Shown piece by piece: positions 33,435-43,712 of a stretch of 64,000 nucleotides of DNA; the first letter of the stretch is position 1; each line of letters begins with the position of its first letter. The stretch spans positions 1 through 64,000 of the forward strand of contig JAACJG010000012.1 of assembly GCA_009917695.1 (NCBI GenBank), in the 5' to 3' direction. Position numbers and translations under genes: made by a program. The stretch is from Candidatus Rifleibacterium amylolyticum. Lineage in GTDB: Bacteria; Muiribacteriota; Ozemobacteria; Ozemobacterales; Ozemobacteraceae. Below the pieces are notes generated by a model. That model was given only the letters and a program-made list of their open reading frames with translations. It searched no databases and was not told where the DNA came from.

Positions 33435-35297
33435 ATGAATTACCTGGATTATATCATGCTGGGCGGTTTGATACTGCTTGCAGCGGTTGTCGTGATCAGA
33501 ATCTGGTTGTGGCGCAGGCAGTCGGCCGAACAGTTGGCTAACGCGGCGATAAAACAGCCACAGACCGCTGTTGTACGAGATTCGACAGTGGAAAGCAAGC
33601 GCAGCACTTCATTTACACCGCCACCAGCTACGGATGAGACAAGTGCTGCTCCGGCAGAGGCGGATAAACAGTCTGCTACACGTCCGGCGCCACCGCCAGT
33701 CCAACCAGAAATAACAGATCCGATTACTTTGATAAAAACCTTTTCTGCTCCGGTTGAGAAGCGACTGGTCGCGATAAAAAAGGCTGGTGAAGAAAAGAAC
33801 GCCCAGGCGGTGCCTGCCCTTATTGAAATTCTCTATGAACCCGATCAGGATATAGTGACCGCTGCTGCCGAGAGTCTTGGAGCCATAGGCGATTCGCGCG
33901 CCATAGAACCGCTGCTCGAAATTTCTCGACGCAGTGATATTCAGCTGATGAAAGAGATTGCCGACCGCCTCGACGAAAAAACTGTTGCCGAAATTTCTTC
34001 GGAAACAGCTCTGGCGGTGGTTTCACATCAGAGCCCCTACAATTTCAAGGAAATGGTGGTTTTCAAGATCGACCAGTTGCCGAAAGACTATTTTCAGCCC
34101 GATGGATCGCCGATTCCGCGCAAGGAACTGGTGGTCAGGGGGCTTAAAGATAACAGCCAGCAGATGCGCCAGATGGCGGCCAAAGCGGCTATCGGCCTCG
34201 ATCACGAAGAACTGGTTGAGCCGCTGATCGAAGCGCTTGGCAATCAGTTTGAAGTCGAATCGGTTCGTTTTATGGCTGCTGAGGCGCTTGGCGGCATGCA
34301 GAACGAGAAATCGGTCGATTCGCTGCTGGTTGCCCTCAAAGATGACAATGTTGCGGTCAGATACTCAGCTGCTGCCGCTTTGAGCGGTCGCAAGGATGAC
34401 CGGGTCGTTATGGCGTTGATCGAGCGACTGAATGACCCGGATCGTTATGTCAGATCTTCGGTCGCCTACGCCCTTGGAACTACCGGCGAACCGGCCGCTC
34501 TGGACGCACTTTTCAGCTGCTCAGAAGATGACAGCGAGGCGGTAAGGTTTTCTGCTGCCAAGGCAATAGCCAGTTTCAATCATGATGAAGTGCATGCCGA
34601 ACTGGGCAAGAGGCTTGATAAGGCCAGTCGATCGATGATTCTGCTCGCTGTCGAGATTCTCGCCAATATCAAAGATGCCAGGTCGGTAAAACTTCTGCGC
34701 GAGTATCTCAAGAGTAAAGACTCAGACATTTCTTATCGCGCTTCACTGGCTCTTGCCGGCACCGAAAATGCCGACATCATCGAAGATCTTATCGAAGCTG
34801 CCAGGCGTCTCGATGAAGAACTGGTGACATTGATGAAAGAGTCTGCCAATGACCTCAGCTCTTTTGTAATTCAGCCGCCAGCTGTCGGAGTCAGCGGCGA
34901 AGGCGCTGTTCGTGGTGTCTCTGCCAATCTTGCCAAACTTGCCAAAAAGCTGCATGATTCCAGTGCCAATATCAGAGGCAGCGCTGCCAACACCCTTGGT
35001 GATTTCAAGCTTCAGGAAGCCGTTGATATACTGGCAGGCGCAGTAAAAGATAAGAATGAGTTCGTCAGAGCCTCGGTCGTTGCCGCATTAGGGCGCATCG
35101 CCGATTTTGGGGCTCTGTGGCATGTTGTCAGCCTTGAAAAGGACAAGTCAGAAGAAGTCCGTTATGCGGTGGTTAAAGCTTTGGCGCCCTCGACCGAAGT
35201 GAGCGCGCTCGAATGCCTGCATCGCATGATGACTGACGACAAGTCCAAAAACATTCGACGGGCAGCCAAGCTGGCGCTCGAGCGCCGCAACAATTAA
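33435..35297 (+). CDS. Membrane-anchored HEAT-repeat protein
   Basis: A 620-residue protein with an N-terminal membrane helix at about residues 5-25, a Pro/Thr/Ala-rich linker to about 95, and then HEAT/PBS-lyase-type repeats to the end. Repeats carry the pattern AVPALIEILYEPD..VTAAAESLGAIGD.RAIEPLLE in several variants, with a non-repetitive insert around 190-225. HEAT arrays form solenoids that bind other proteins. The orientation of the solenoid relative to the membrane is not clear. It is a single gene, convergent with lepA. Confidence 0.8.
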   Translation: MNYLDYIMLGGLILLAAVVVIRIWLWRRQSAEQLANAAIKQPQTAVVRDSTVESKRSTSFTPPPATDETSAAPAEADKQSATRPAPPPVQPEITDPITLIKTFSAPVEKRLVAIKKAGEEKNAQAVPALIEILYEPDQDIVTAAAESLGAIGDSRAIEPLLEISRRSDIQLMKEIADRLDEKTVAEISSETALAVVSHQSPYNFKEMVVFKIDQLPKDYFQPDGSPIPRKELVVRGLKDNSQQMRQMAAKAAIGLDHEELVEPLIEALGNQFEVESVRFMAAEALGGMQNEKSVDSLLVALKDDNVAVRYSAAAALSGRKDDRVVMALIERLNDPDRYVRSSVAYALGTTGEPAALDALFSCSEDDSEAVRFSAAKAIASFNHDEVHAELGKRLDKASRSMILLAVEILANIKDARSVKLLREYLKSKDSDISYRASLALAGTENADIIEDLIEAARRLDEELVTLMKESANDLSSFVIQPPAVGVSGEGAVRGVSANLAKLAKKLHDSSANIRGSAANTLGDFKLQEAVDILAGAVKDKNEFVRASVVAALGRIADFGALWHVVSLEKDKSEEVRYAVVKALAPSTEVSALECLHRMMTDDKSKNIRRAAKLALERRNN

Positions 35298-35311
35298 AGC
35301 AGCAGAGTCGA

Positions 35312-37111
35312 TCAGTCTTCTGGCCTGAGAATCGCCATGAACGCCTTCTGTGGGATTTCTACATTGCCGACCATCTTCATGCGCTTCTTGCCCTCTTTCT
35401 GCTTTTCAAGCAGTTTGCGCTTGCGCGTGATATCGCCGCCGTAACACTTGGCGGTAACGTCTTTGCGCAGAGCTGAGATGTTTTCACGGGCGATAACCTT
35501 GGCTCCAATAGTTGCCTGTAGAGGAATCTGAAACTGATGACGGGGAATCAGCGAGCGCAGCTTGGTGATGACAGCTCTGCCCCTGTATTCCGCGCGCTCG
35601 CGGTGACACAGAAACGACAACGCATCGACACGTTCGCCGTTTACCAGAATATCGACACGGGAGATGTCGCCGGCACGGTAACCGATGTGCTCGTAGTCAA
35701 GCGAGGCGTAACCGCGGGTGCGGCTTTTCAGCTTGTCGTAGAAATCGACGATGATCTCTGACAGCGGCAGGTCGAACGACAGCGAGACGCGCTGCTCCGA
35801 GATGAATTCCATGTTTTTCATGATGCCGCGCCGTTCCTGGCCGAGCTCCATGATGGTGCCGATGTAATCTTTAGGCATAAAGATAGTGGCATGCACGAAC
35901 GGCTCGCGAATTTCGGCAAGCTTGGTCGGGTCCGGCAGTTTTGCCGGCGAATCGATCTCGAATGAGGTACCATCGTTGAGCAGCACTTCGTAAATAACGT
36001 TGGGTGCTGTTGTTACCAGGTCGAGGTCGTATTCGCGTTCGAGACGCTCCTGAATGATTTCCATGTGCAGCAGACCGAGAAAGCCGCATCTGAAGCCAAA
36101 GCCCAGCGCCAGCGAGTTTTCGGGAAAGTATGAAAGGCTGCTGTCATTGAGGGTGAGCTTTTCGATGGCATTGCGCAGTTCATTGAACTGATTGGTTTCT
36201 ACCGGATACAGACCGCAGAAAACCATTTGCTTGGCCTTCTGGAAGCCAGGTATCGGGCTGACGTTCGCAGATTTCTCAAGCACAATCGTATCGCCGATCT
36301 GCACCTTGCCCATATCTTTGATCGTTGCATGAAAAAAGCCGACCTGTCCGGTATCGATCGTATCCACTACCAGTGGCTTTGGCGTAAAAACACCGGTTTC
36401 GATTACTTCAAACACTGTTTCGGTAGCCAGAAACTTGATGCGGTCCTTTGCCTTGATCCTGCCGTCAACTACCCGGCAATAGACGATGACGCCCTTATAT
36501 GAATCGTAATTGGCGTCAAATACCAGAGCTCGCAGCGGTTGTTCGGTTTCGCCGCGGGGGGGTGGAATTCTCTCGACAATTGCTTCAAGCAGTTCGGGCA
36601 CGCCAAGGCCTTCTTTGGCCGATACCAGCAATGCATTCGAGCAGTCGACGCCGATGAGGTTTTCTATTTCTTCTCTAACTTTGTCAGGGTCAGCGGCTGG
36701 CAGATCAATCTTGTTGATAACCGGAATTATTTCGAGGTCGTGAGCGATGGCGAGTGTGGCATTTGCCATCGTTTGTGCTTCAACACCCTGACTGGCATCG
36801 ACAACCAGCAGAGCGCCCTCGCAGGCAGCGATAGAGCGCGACACTTCGTAGGAAAAGTCTACGTGGCCTGGGGTATCGATAAGGTTGAGCGTATATTCTG
36901 TTCCGCTTTTGCTCTGGTAGATCATGCGCACGGCCTGGGCCTTGATGGTAATGCCGCGTTCACGCTCAAGTTCCATCGAATCGAGCAGCTGGTCTTTCAT
37001 TTCCCGTTTGCTGACGGTGGCTGTCGATTCAATAAGGCGGTCGGCCAGAGTTGATTTACCGTGGTCAATGTGTGCGATGATACAGAAGTTGCGTATTTTA
37101 TTCAGTGACAA
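35312..37111 (-). CDS. lepA: Elongation factor 4 (LepA), ribosome-binding GTPase
   Basis: A 599-residue translational GTPase. The G1 motif [10 protein letters not shown] is near residue 13, G3 DTPGHVDF near 78 and G4 NKIDLP near 133. The LepA-specific C-terminal domain ends with the [14 protein letters not shown]-type basic helix, here [17 protein letters not shown]. Length is exactly that of the family. LepA back-translocates or rescues stalled ribosomes. It starts four bases from the stop of the NHL/TPR gene, so they form one minus-strand unit. Confidence 0.96.
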   Translation of the reverse strand: MSLNKIRNFCIIAHIDHGKSTLADRLIESTATVSKREMKDQLLDSMELERERGITIKAQAVRMIYQSKSGTEYTLNLIDTPGHVDFSYEVSRSIAACEGALLVVDASQGVEAQTMANATLAIAHDLEIIPVINKIDLPAADPDKVREEIENLIGVDCSNALLVSAKEGLGVPELLEAIVERIPPPRGETEQPLRALVFDANYDSYKGVIVYCRVVDGRIKAKDRIKFLATETVFEVIETGVFTPKPLVVDTIDTGQVGFFHATIKDMGKVQIGDTIVLEKSANVSPIPGFQKAKQMVFCGLYPVETNQFNELRNAIEKLTLNDSSLSYFPENSLALGFGFRCGFLGLLHMEIIQERLEREYDLDLVTTAPNVIYEVLLNDGTSFEIDSPAKLPDPTKLAEIREPFVHATIFMPKDYIGTIMELGQERRGIMKNMEFISEQRVSLSFDLPLSEIIVDFYDKLKSRTRGYASLDYEHIGYRAGDISRVDILVNGERVDALSFLCHRERAEYRGRAVITKLRSLIPRHQFQIPLQATIGAKVIARENISALRKDVTAKCYGGDITRKRKLLEKQKEGKKRMKMVGNVEIPQKAFMAILRPED

Positions 37112-37115
37112 AGAG

Positions 37116-38516
37116 TTACTCCTGAGATTGAGTGAAAATATAACGGGAAATGAGGATCTTCAAAACCCAGATAAGAATCAGGCCGGCTATGGTAGCTATG
37201 ATGCCAAAAACTATGCTGGCAATCAAGCTTTGATTTACCGCCCAGAATATGGCGTCGAGTTTTTGCGGAATATTCGGGTCTTCAGGGCGATAGCGAAGAA
37301 TTCGGCGGTAATATTCTTCGGCCTTGTCATACTCGCGCTCGTTAAAAGCGCGGTTGCCGAAGAAATACAGGGCATTAACCATGAGTTCATGCGCTTCAGG
37401 GTTGTTCGGGGACAGGTAAAGAATCTGTTCTATGCGTGGCATTGCGCTTTCCCACTCATCTTTGAGCGCCATCTGTTTGATTTCGCGCAGCATGAGAGTA
37501 GTCTGGCCCGGCTGAAAGAAATGTATGCGGTTGTTGCCCTGATCTGAAATCACCAGCACTTCGTCGCGGTTAAGTGCCAGTCCGCGCGGGCTCAGCAGAG
37601 CACCTGGTTTTGAACCGCGCCGGCCATGGTGTTCAAAATACTTGCCGTCGCCGGTTATTTCGACTATGCGATTGTTGAGGGTGTCTGATATCAGCAGATT
37701 ATTGTTGAGTGCGGAAGTGATGAAAGACGGATTGTTGAGCATACCTCTGTCTGTGCCCTTGATTCCGCCGTAGCGCCAGAGAACCTGGCCGTCAGAAGGA
37801 TTCCAGCATACTACCTGATTGAAAGTCGGGTATGATACTACCAGTCTGCCGTCGCTGGTCCAGTGCACACCGCGCGGCGCTACCGGTGAAAGCCCGCCTC
37901 TTTTGGTTTCTTCCTGATAAATCAGTTCTTTGAGACATTTGCCTTCATCGTTCAGAATCTGCACGCGGCGGTTTCGCCATTCTGCAACAGCTATGCGCCC
38001 GTCATGGCTGACATCTACATCCATTGGCGCATACAATTCGCCCTGCGCCTTGCCTGATTTGCATAAAGTTCCGGTCAGGGCGCCGTTTCGTGGATCGATT
38101 ATCGCTATTTTGTCGGTTTCCATTGAAGTGACATAGAGTCGATCCTGGGCATCGAGTGCCAGGCCCACTGGCTTTTTCAATAACTTGCTGAGCTCATCAA
38201 GGTTTTGTTTGCGGGCTTCAATGGCGGCTGCGTCAAGTTTGCTCTCGTCTATTTTAGCGGTTCTAGGGATCTCGCCGACATAGTCGCCTTCTTTGCTCAA
38301 AACCTGAAGGCGGTTATTGCGATGGTCGGCTACGATTATCAAGCCATCTCTGGTGATGACAAGGTCTTCAGGGCTGGCGAACTCAAGCGGGCCCTTGCCC
38401 TCGAAGCCTTTGCTGCTGTAAACCGAAAAATCAAGAGAGGTCTGCGCACCGAGATGCGGTGTGCATGCCAGCAGAAGAGCAATTAAAAGAACTTTTGTGC
38501 GCAAACAGCTGATCAA
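37116..38516 (-). CDS. Exported NHL-propeller and TPR protein with a C-terminal membrane helix
   Basis: A 466-residue protein. A signal peptide covers about residues 1-24. A six-bladed NHL propeller (about 30-340) follows, with repeats such as [17 protein letters not shown] and [16 protein letters not shown]. Then come TPR-like helices near 355-425 and a membrane helix at about 435-456 with a short basic end. This is an envelope scaffold protein. It overlaps the VanW-family gene by four bases and precedes lepA. Confidence 0.82.
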   Translation of the reverse strand: MISCLRTKVLLIALLLACTPHLGAQTSLDFSVYSSKGFEGKGPLEFASPEDLVITRDGLIIVADHRNNRLQVLSKEGDYVGEIPRTAKIDESKLDAAAIEARKQNLDELSKLLKKPVGLALDAQDRLYVTSMETDKIAIIDPRNGALTGTLCKSGKAQGELYAPMDVDVSHDGRIAVAEWRNRRVQILNDEGKCLKELIYQEETKRGGLSPVAPRGVHWTSDGRLVVSYPTFNQVVCWNPSDGQVLWRYGGIKGTDRGMLNNPSFITSALNNNLLISDTLNNRIVEITGDGKYFEHHGRRGSKPGALLSPRGLALNRDEVLVISDQGNNRIHFFQPGQTTLMLREIKQMALKDEWESAMPRIEQILYLSPNNPEAHELMVNALYFFGNRAFNEREYDKAEEYYRRILRYRPEDPNIPQKLDAIFWAVNQSLIASIVFGIIATIAGLILIWVLKILISRYIFTQSQE

Positions 38517-39781
38517 TTGTTTGATTCCTCTATTCGATTGTAGGTGAGATACCTGTCTTTACTAAGTTTTTCTTCGCGGGTCTTTCCACCCATGGTAATT
38601 TGTCTGAACGCCTCGATGCTGTAACCATGCACTCCGGGGTGGACTATTTTGACTTCGCCCTTTTTAAGCTTCGAGTTAGTTTTTTTCTGTACCTTATAGG
38701 GATGTTGAACTTCATTCCTGGCTTCGAGCTTTATATCATCGAATGGCTTCTTTTCGGAATATATTCTTATTTCAACACTGCCTTTGCCAGAGCTGCAGGC
38801 TATCAACACAGGAATGTCGAGACTGTTGGTGAAGCGAAAATCTTTATAACCCCAGGCGACTGCTGCGTCAAATCCCCGCTTGGCATAGTTTATGCCATCG
38901 TAGATCGAATGATTGTGGCGCTCGTCGATTTTCATGCCGCTCATCAGAACAGCATTGTAAAGAGTTGTGCTGACCTGACAGATGCCGCCGCCAAGCCCCG
39001 GTATGACGCGGCCCTGTGAAATGACTCCGGCTTTTTTGAAACCGCACTTCTCTGTGCGTGGGCCGACGACCTTGTTAAAGCTGAATTTTCCGCCGGGAGG
39101 AATTATCAGTCCGTCAATTTTTTCGGCGGCAACGCGTAAATTTTCATTGCGGTTTTCATCATTGATGTGGTCTGCGTCGTGTGTGGTGGTATAAGATGCG
39201 ATAAGCTGGTTGAGTCCCATTTTTTTTGCCTGTTCTGTAAATCCTTCCTGTCCTTCGGTTTCGTTTATTATCAGTGGAATTTCGAATTTTTCGGCTTCGT
39301 GATTTGCTTTGATTTTTTCTTCAAACGCTGCCATGGTCTTTTCTTTGTCTACCGAATAGCCGGGTTCTCCTCTAACGATACGTGAAAACCCGCTTTGCTC
39401 CTTAGCCAGTCTGGCTGGAACCGGAGGTTTTTCTGATGTCAGTTCGGGCAGTCTGTCTACCAGTTCTCTTATCTTGTCGCCGTCGGCAATAACTTCCACT
39501 GGTTTGTCATTCTGATAGGTTACTTTGAACAGAGGAACCGCGCTGTATTCGAAAGTTTTATCTTCTGCCTTGAATGCGACATCAACCGAACGTTGCATGA
39601 CCTCGGTTTTGGGCGAAGCTGACGGAATCACGTCTGGAGCAGAGGGCTCTTTTTGGCCCATTGAGGTCACGCGGGGCAGGGAAGGGGTTTTGCCCTGAAA
39701 ATACATGATTGCAGCAAAAACTGCCGAAAGGGCAAAGACGACTCCTATTACCAGAAGTCCGGGTTTCAGTAGATTTTTCAT
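38513..39781 (-). CDS. VanW-family exported protein
   Basis: A 422-residue protein with an N-terminal membrane helix (about 8-28) and a polar linker. The VanW domain is near 210-350, with GGKFSFNKVVGPRT, GLGGGICQVSTTLYNA and RFTNSLDIPV. The C-terminal 60 residues resemble a G5-like beta domain. VanW proteins are found near cell-wall genes and their reaction is unknown. The stop overlaps the NHL/TPR gene start (ATGA). Confidence 0.85.
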   Translation of the reverse strand: MKNLLKPGLLVIGVVFALSAVFAAIMYFQGKTPSLPRVTSMGQKEPSAPDVIPSASPKTEVMQRSVDVAFKAEDKTFEYSAVPLFKVTYQNDKPVEVIADGDKIRELVDRLPELTSEKPPVPARLAKEQSGFSRIVRGEPGYSVDKEKTMAAFEEKIKANHEAEKFEIPLIINETEGQEGFTEQAKKMGLNQLIASYTTTHDADHINDENRNENLRVAAEKIDGLIIPPGGKFSFNKVVGPRTEKCGFKKAGVISQGRVIPGLGGGICQVSTTLYNAVLMSGMKIDERHNHSIYDGINYAKRGFDAAVAWGYKDFRFTNSLDIPVLIACSSGKGSVEIRIYSEKKPFDDIKLEARNEVQHPYKVQKKTNSKLKKGEVKIVHPGVHGYSIEAFRQITMGGKTREEKLSKDRYLTYNRIEESNN

Positions 39782-39799
39782 CAGTAACGCTCCAGCAAA

Positions 39800-40810
39800 T
39801 TAGTCGGTTTCGGCCTTTAAAGAACGACCCATCAGGTTGGCGGCCGCTACCGCGGGGGGGCAATTTTCAAAAAGAACCCTGCATAATTCTTCGGTAATTG
39901 GCAGCTGAAGGGTTAGTTTTTTGCCCCATTCGCTGCCAATTTTTGCAGCCTCAACGCCTTCTATTACCATCTTTGTCGAGCCCGTAAAATTTTGCAGACT
40001 GTCACCTTTTGCCAGGGCCATGCCAAGTCGGTGATTGCGCGAGAGAGGCGAAGAAGTCGTCGCCATAAGGTCGCCGAGCCCTGCCAGCCCGTAAAATGTT
40101 TGAGATTCACCACCCAGAGCGGTTCCAAGTCGCACCAGTTCATGCAAACTGCGCGTCAGATATGCCGCCTTGGCGTTGTCGCCGAGTTCGAGGCCATCAA
40201 CAATGCCGGCTCCAATTGCAAATATGTTTTTGAGAGTTCCGCCAAGCTCGACTCCTGTTCTGTCGTTCTGGCGATAAACCCTGAAATAGTTATTGGAAAA
40301 GCATTCCTGTAAAGTCTGCGATAGATACTGGCAGGGTGCTGCGATAACCGAGGCGCCGAGCTTTTTCTGGGCGACTTCATCCGCAAGGTTCGGGCCTGAG
40401 AGGCAGGCGATGTTGTCGTTGTCAGATTCCGGAGTAATTCCGAGAATATCGCAGATGACCTGCGATATGCGGCGACCGCTGCCGCGCTCAAACCCCTTGG
40501 CAACATTGACAATCCCTCGCAGACTTTTAAGTTCGGCTTTATATGGTTCTATCGCTGACCTGACAAAACCAGAGGGAATTGACAGCAGGGCGATTTCTGC
40601 GCCAGTTAGAGCTTCTGACAGATTCAGCGTGCATTCAAGGCTCTGGTTGAGTTCCAGGTGGCTCACAAAGAAGGGGTTGCGATGGCTTGAATTTATACCC
40701 GCCACGACTTCAGGTTCGCGGGCCCAGAGCTTGACCTGGTGACCGTTATCGCACAACAGATTGGCCAGAGTAGTGCCCCATGAACCGGCTCCGATTACTG
40801 CGAATTTCAT
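39800..40810 (-). CDS. gpsA: Glycerol-3-phosphate dehydrogenase [NAD(P)+]
   Basis: A 336-residue enzyme that makes sn-glycerol-3-phosphate for phospholipid synthesis. The nucleotide-binding GAGSWGTT is at residues 7-14, the active Lys segment NVAKGFE near 105 and the substrate segment GLAGLGDLMATTSS near 235. The ATG at 40810 is used because the family starts with MKFAVIGAG; a longer frame to 40870 adds unrelated residues. It overlaps plsY by four bases, and the two products act in sequence: GpsA makes the acceptor that PlsY acylates. Confidence 0.95.
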   Translation of the reverse strand: MKFAVIGAGSWGTTLANLLCDNGHQVKLWAREPEVVAGINSSHRNPFFVSHLELNQSLECTLNLSEALTGAEIALLSIPSGFVRSAIEPYKAELKSLRGIVNVAKGFERGSGRRISQVICDILGITPESDNDNIACLSGPNLADEVAQKKLGASVIAAPCQYLSQTLQECFSNNYFRVYRQNDRTGVELGGTLKNIFAIGAGIVDGLELGDNAKAAYLTRSLHELVRLGTALGGESQTFYGLAGLGDLMATTSSPLSRNHRLGMALAKGDSLQNFTGSTKMVIEGVEAAKIGSEWGKKLTLQLPITEELCRVLFENCPPAVAAANLMGRSLKAETD

Positions 40811-41463
40811 GCTGTTTTCTCCGTGACAGAAGCGGTTTCTCCAGCTGGTGCAGCAGCTTTGTTGCCCCATACGGTAGCTTCTTCACCCTTTAAAATGCGC
40901 TGTATATTGGCCTTGTGGCGGAGAATGACAAATACTGCCACTACAGCCGAAAAGCCGGTTATGTAAGAGTTGTATGCCGGTCCGAGCTCTTCGAACCAGT
41001 AGATGAAGAAGGGCAGGGCGGCCGCTGCAAGAATAGAGCCGAGTGAGACCATACCGCTTACTCCCAGAGTTGCCAGGAACAGCAGCAGACTGCATAGCGA
41101 CGCTTTGGTCGCAAGCGCCAGAAAAACGCCGAGACCTGTCGCTACGCCTTTCCCGCCTTTGAAGCGGACCCAGAAAGACAGCGTGTGACCTGCCATTGCT
41201 GCTGCGGCGGCGGTGAACGCCAGCGTCGGATTGTGCGGCATTATTTGTCTGACCATGATTACAGGCAGTGCGCCTTTTGCAATGTCTATCAAAAGCGTAA
41301 CTATACCGGGTCTCTTGCCGAGAACCCTGAATACATTCGTTGCACCCATGTTCTTGCTGCCGTGCTCGAAAATATCAAGGCGATAAAAAAAGCGACCGAT
41401 CCAGTATGCGGTTGGTATCGAACCGCAAAGATAGCCGATCAGAACGGCGTAAAGGTGTTCCAT
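40807..41463 (-). CDS. plsY: Glycerol-3-phosphate acyltransferase PlsY
   Basis: A 218-residue polytopic membrane enzyme that transfers the acyl group from acyl-phosphate to glycerol-3-phosphate. The family motifs GSIPTAYWIGR (about 15-25), GSKNMGATNVFR (about 36-47) and RFKGGKGVATGLG (about 98-110) are all present. The C-terminal 25 residues form an Ala/Thr-rich tail longer than usual. It sits between der (upstream, four-base gap) and gpsA (ATGA overlap), a common phospholipid gene pair. Confidence 0.95.
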   Translation of the reverse strand: MEHLYAVLIGYLCGSIPTAYWIGRFFYRLDIFEHGSKNMGATNVFRVLGKRPGIVTLLIDIAKGALPVIMVRQIMPHNPTLAFTAAAAAMAGHTLSFWVRFKGGKGVATGLGVFLALATKASLCSLLLFLATLGVSGMVSLGSILAAAALPFFIYWFEELGPAYNSYITGFSAVVAVFVILRHKANIQRILKGEEATVWGNKAAAPAGETASVTEKTA

Positions 41464-41467
41464 CAGA

Positions 41468-42805
41468 TCAATGTCCCGTATAGAGTTTTATCGGCCAGCC
41501 GTCAAAGGTTTCTTCCTGTTTTATGTGGTTGAGCAGGTAGCGTTGATACGAGAAGTGCACGCCCTTCGGCTCTGAACATTTCAGTTTAAATACGACTGGT
41601 GGGCCATCATACTGTATGAGCGATTTAAGTTTAACTTCGCGCCCGCGGAAGGTGGGGGGCGGCTGAATGGTCACGGCATCGTAAAGAATGGTTTTCAGCC
41701 GGTCATCGGCAATTCGGCGTCGACCGGTTTCCTGCACGTGGTCTATCATTTCGAAAAGCCGGTTGACGCGCAGACCAGTTTTTGCAGACGTTGAAAGCAT
41801 TGGTGCGAAGCTGAGCAGCGGAAATTCCTCGCGGGTCTGCTTGATAAGCTCGTCCCAGAAATGTTCGTCATGACGTGAGATATCCCATTTGTTCCAGACT
41901 ATTATACAGCCGGCACCACTGTCGATAACCCGACCGGCGATGCGCTTGTCCTGGTTGGTGATGCCGCCTTTCGAGGCGTCCATGACGAGAATGACCAGGT
42001 CGGTATCTTTAATCGCGCCGAGAGTACGGTAGACCGAAAACTGCTCGACGTTGTCCTTGTCGCGGTCGGGGCGGCGCAGACCAGCGGTATCGACAAAATT
42101 GTAGATTTTGCCGCTGCGGTGGAGCTTAACCTGTATGGTGTCGCGGGTTGTGCCGGGCACGTTATCGACGATCGAGCGGTGTTCGCCGATGAGGCTGTTG
42201 AAAAGAGACGACTTTCCGACATTTGGCTTGCCGACAATGGCAATGCGTTCAAGTTCGCGATCTTTGCGTGCTACGATCACCTCGTCATAGGTTTCGTTCC
42301 GCGGCAGGTCGGCGACCAGCAGGTCGAGAAAATCAGCAACGCCATGGCCGTGAATCGCCGAAATAGGATACATCTGCTCGATACCGAGTTCATAGAATTC
42401 AGCCAGCTGCGCCTCATCGTTTGGATTGTCGAGCTTGTTGATGACCACAAAAAGAGGATGCCCGGTCCAGTGCCGCCGTAAAAAGTTGAGAATCTGTTTG
42501 TCATCCGGTACCAGACCGGCTTTGCCATCGCAGATAAAAATTATCGCGTTGGCTTCGCGCAGCGCATAATCTACCTGCTGCTTGATTGACTGCATCAGCG
42601 GTTGACTGTCATCGGGGTCGAGGCCGCCGGTATCGACAAGATTAAAGCGTCTGCCGTTCCAGACGGCTTCTGCGTAGTTACGATCGCGGGTGACGCCGGG
42701 AGTCGCATCGACAATCGCATGCCGATAACCTACTATTCGGTTCATCAGAGAAGATTTGCCGACGTTGGGCCTGCCAACTATGGCGATTACGGGGATTGAC
42801 TCCAT
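41468..42805 (-). CDS. der: Ribosome-assembly GTPase Der (EngA)
   Basis: A 445-residue protein with two GTPase domains in tandem and a C-terminal KH-like domain. The first domain has GRPNVGKSSL near residue 11, DTGG near 57 and NKLD near 120. The second has GKPNVGKSSL near 191, DTAGLRR near 238 and NKWD near 305. The C-terminal domain begins near 355. Der acts in 50S subunit assembly. First gene of the der-plsY-gpsA cluster. Confidence 0.96.
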   Translation of the reverse strand: MESIPVIAIVGRPNVGKSSLMNRIVGYRHAIVDATPGVTRDRNYAEAVWNGRRFNLVDTGGLDPDDSQPLMQSIKQQVDYALREANAIIFICDGKAGLVPDDKQILNFLRRHWTGHPLFVVINKLDNPNDEAQLAEFYELGIEQMYPISAIHGHGVADFLDLLVADLPRNETYDEVIVARKDRELERIAIVGKPNVGKSSLFNSLIGEHRSIVDNVPGTTRDTIQVKLHRSGKIYNFVDTAGLRRPDRDKDNVEQFSVYRTLGAIKDTDLVILVMDASKGGITNQDKRIAGRVIDSGAGCIIVWNKWDISRHDEHFWDELIKQTREEFPLLSFAPMLSTSAKTGLRVNRLFEMIDHVQETGRRRIADDRLKTILYDAVTIQPPPTFRGREVKLKSLIQYDGPPVVFKLKCSEPKGVHFSYQRYLLNHIKQEETFDGWPIKLYTGH

Positions 42806-42935
42806 GGCTACCTCCAGATTTGGAAAAGAAGATTATAGCATTGTTTGTTCTCCGGGTCAATGCTGTTTGCAGCTAAACACTGATTAAATGCTGAATTTCA
42901 GGTGACCCGGCCGCTGCTCGGCCAACAGCATGTAA

Positions 42936-42964
42936 TTGACATGCGTCAGTGCTTCTGATAATGT
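42936..42964 (+). promoter_or_regulatory. Sigma-70 promoter of the zinc-ribbon coiled-coil gene
   Basis: Perfect TTGACA at 42936 and TAATGT at 42959, spaced by 17 bases, with TG one base before the -10. The start near 42971 leaves about 27 bases before the GTG at 42998. Confidence 0.7.
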
Positions 42965-42997
42965 ACAACCTCAATAATCCAAATCATGAGGTAACCC

Positions 42998-43711
42998 GTG
43001 ATTCAATGCAAGACGCTGATTCCACTGCAGGAGCTGGATCTCAAGATCGATGCGGCCAACGGACAGATAGAAGAAAAAAAACAGAAGGCTGCTCGAATGC
43101 ACAGCGAAATAGAAAGCGATGCCGCCCTTCTTGAGAAAAAACAGGCGCTTCTCAAAAAGATACAGCTGCGGCGGCGTGCGGCTGAAACTGAATTTGACAG
43201 TCTCAATACTGCGATCAAAAGCTCACAGGTCAAGCTGGAAAGTGCGGGCATGCCACCAGCGGCTTATTCAGCACTTGAGCGAGAACTGACAACGCAGAAG
43301 AGTAAAGCCTCAGAAATCGAAAGCAAAATTCTTGAGGACATGGAAAAAATCGAAACTCTTGAGACTGATATTGCCAAAGGCGAAAAAGTGGTTGCCGGGC
43401 GCAGAGAGCATCTGGCACAGGTAAAATCGCGCATTTCCGATGAAGTTCTTGTCGTCAAAAGAGAAATTGAAGAGCTTAAAACCCGGCGTGGCCAATGCAG
43501 CCTTACGATTGAAACCGGTATTCTCGAAAAATACGAAGAACTTCGCCAGAAACGTCGCGGACAAGTTTTGTTTCCGTTCGAGAATTCCTCCTGTCCGGCT
43601 TGCGGCATGGGTCTGCCGGCGGGATTCATGAGCTCGATCGTAACTCACGATGGCGCCGAAAGCTGTTCAAACTGCGGGGCGCTTCTTTACTGGACTGGTG
43701 TAAGAGATTAA
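42998..43711 (+). CDS. Coiled-coil protein with C4 zinc ribbon (DUF164-like)
   Basis: A 237-residue protein with a long coiled coil (about residues 5-175) and a C-terminal C4 zinc ribbon (CPACGMGLP near 200, CSNCGALL near 225). This is the layout of the C4-type zinc-ribbon family that includes DUF164/zf-RING_7 proteins, which are often near nucleic-acid genes and whose function is not established. Starts with GTG behind GAGG. The next gene begins one base after its stop. Confidence 0.85.
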   Translation: MIQCKTLIPLQELDLKIDAANGQIEEKKQKAARMHSEIESDAALLEKKQALLKKIQLRRRAAETEFDSLNTAIKSSQVKLESAGMPPAAYSALERELTTQKSKASEIESKILEDMEKIETLETDIAKGEKVVAGRREHLAQVKSRISDEVLVVKREIEELKTRRGQCSLTIETGILEKYEELRQKRRGQVLFPFENSSCPACGMGLPAGFMSSIVTHDGAESCSNCGALLYWTGVRD

Positions 43712-43712
43712 A

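Noticed and set aside
42846-42912. CCGGGTCA / TGACCCGG inverted repeat upstream of der as a riboswitch or terminator
   Set aside because: The arms are about 40 bases apart without a T-run or known aptamer core; could be chance.
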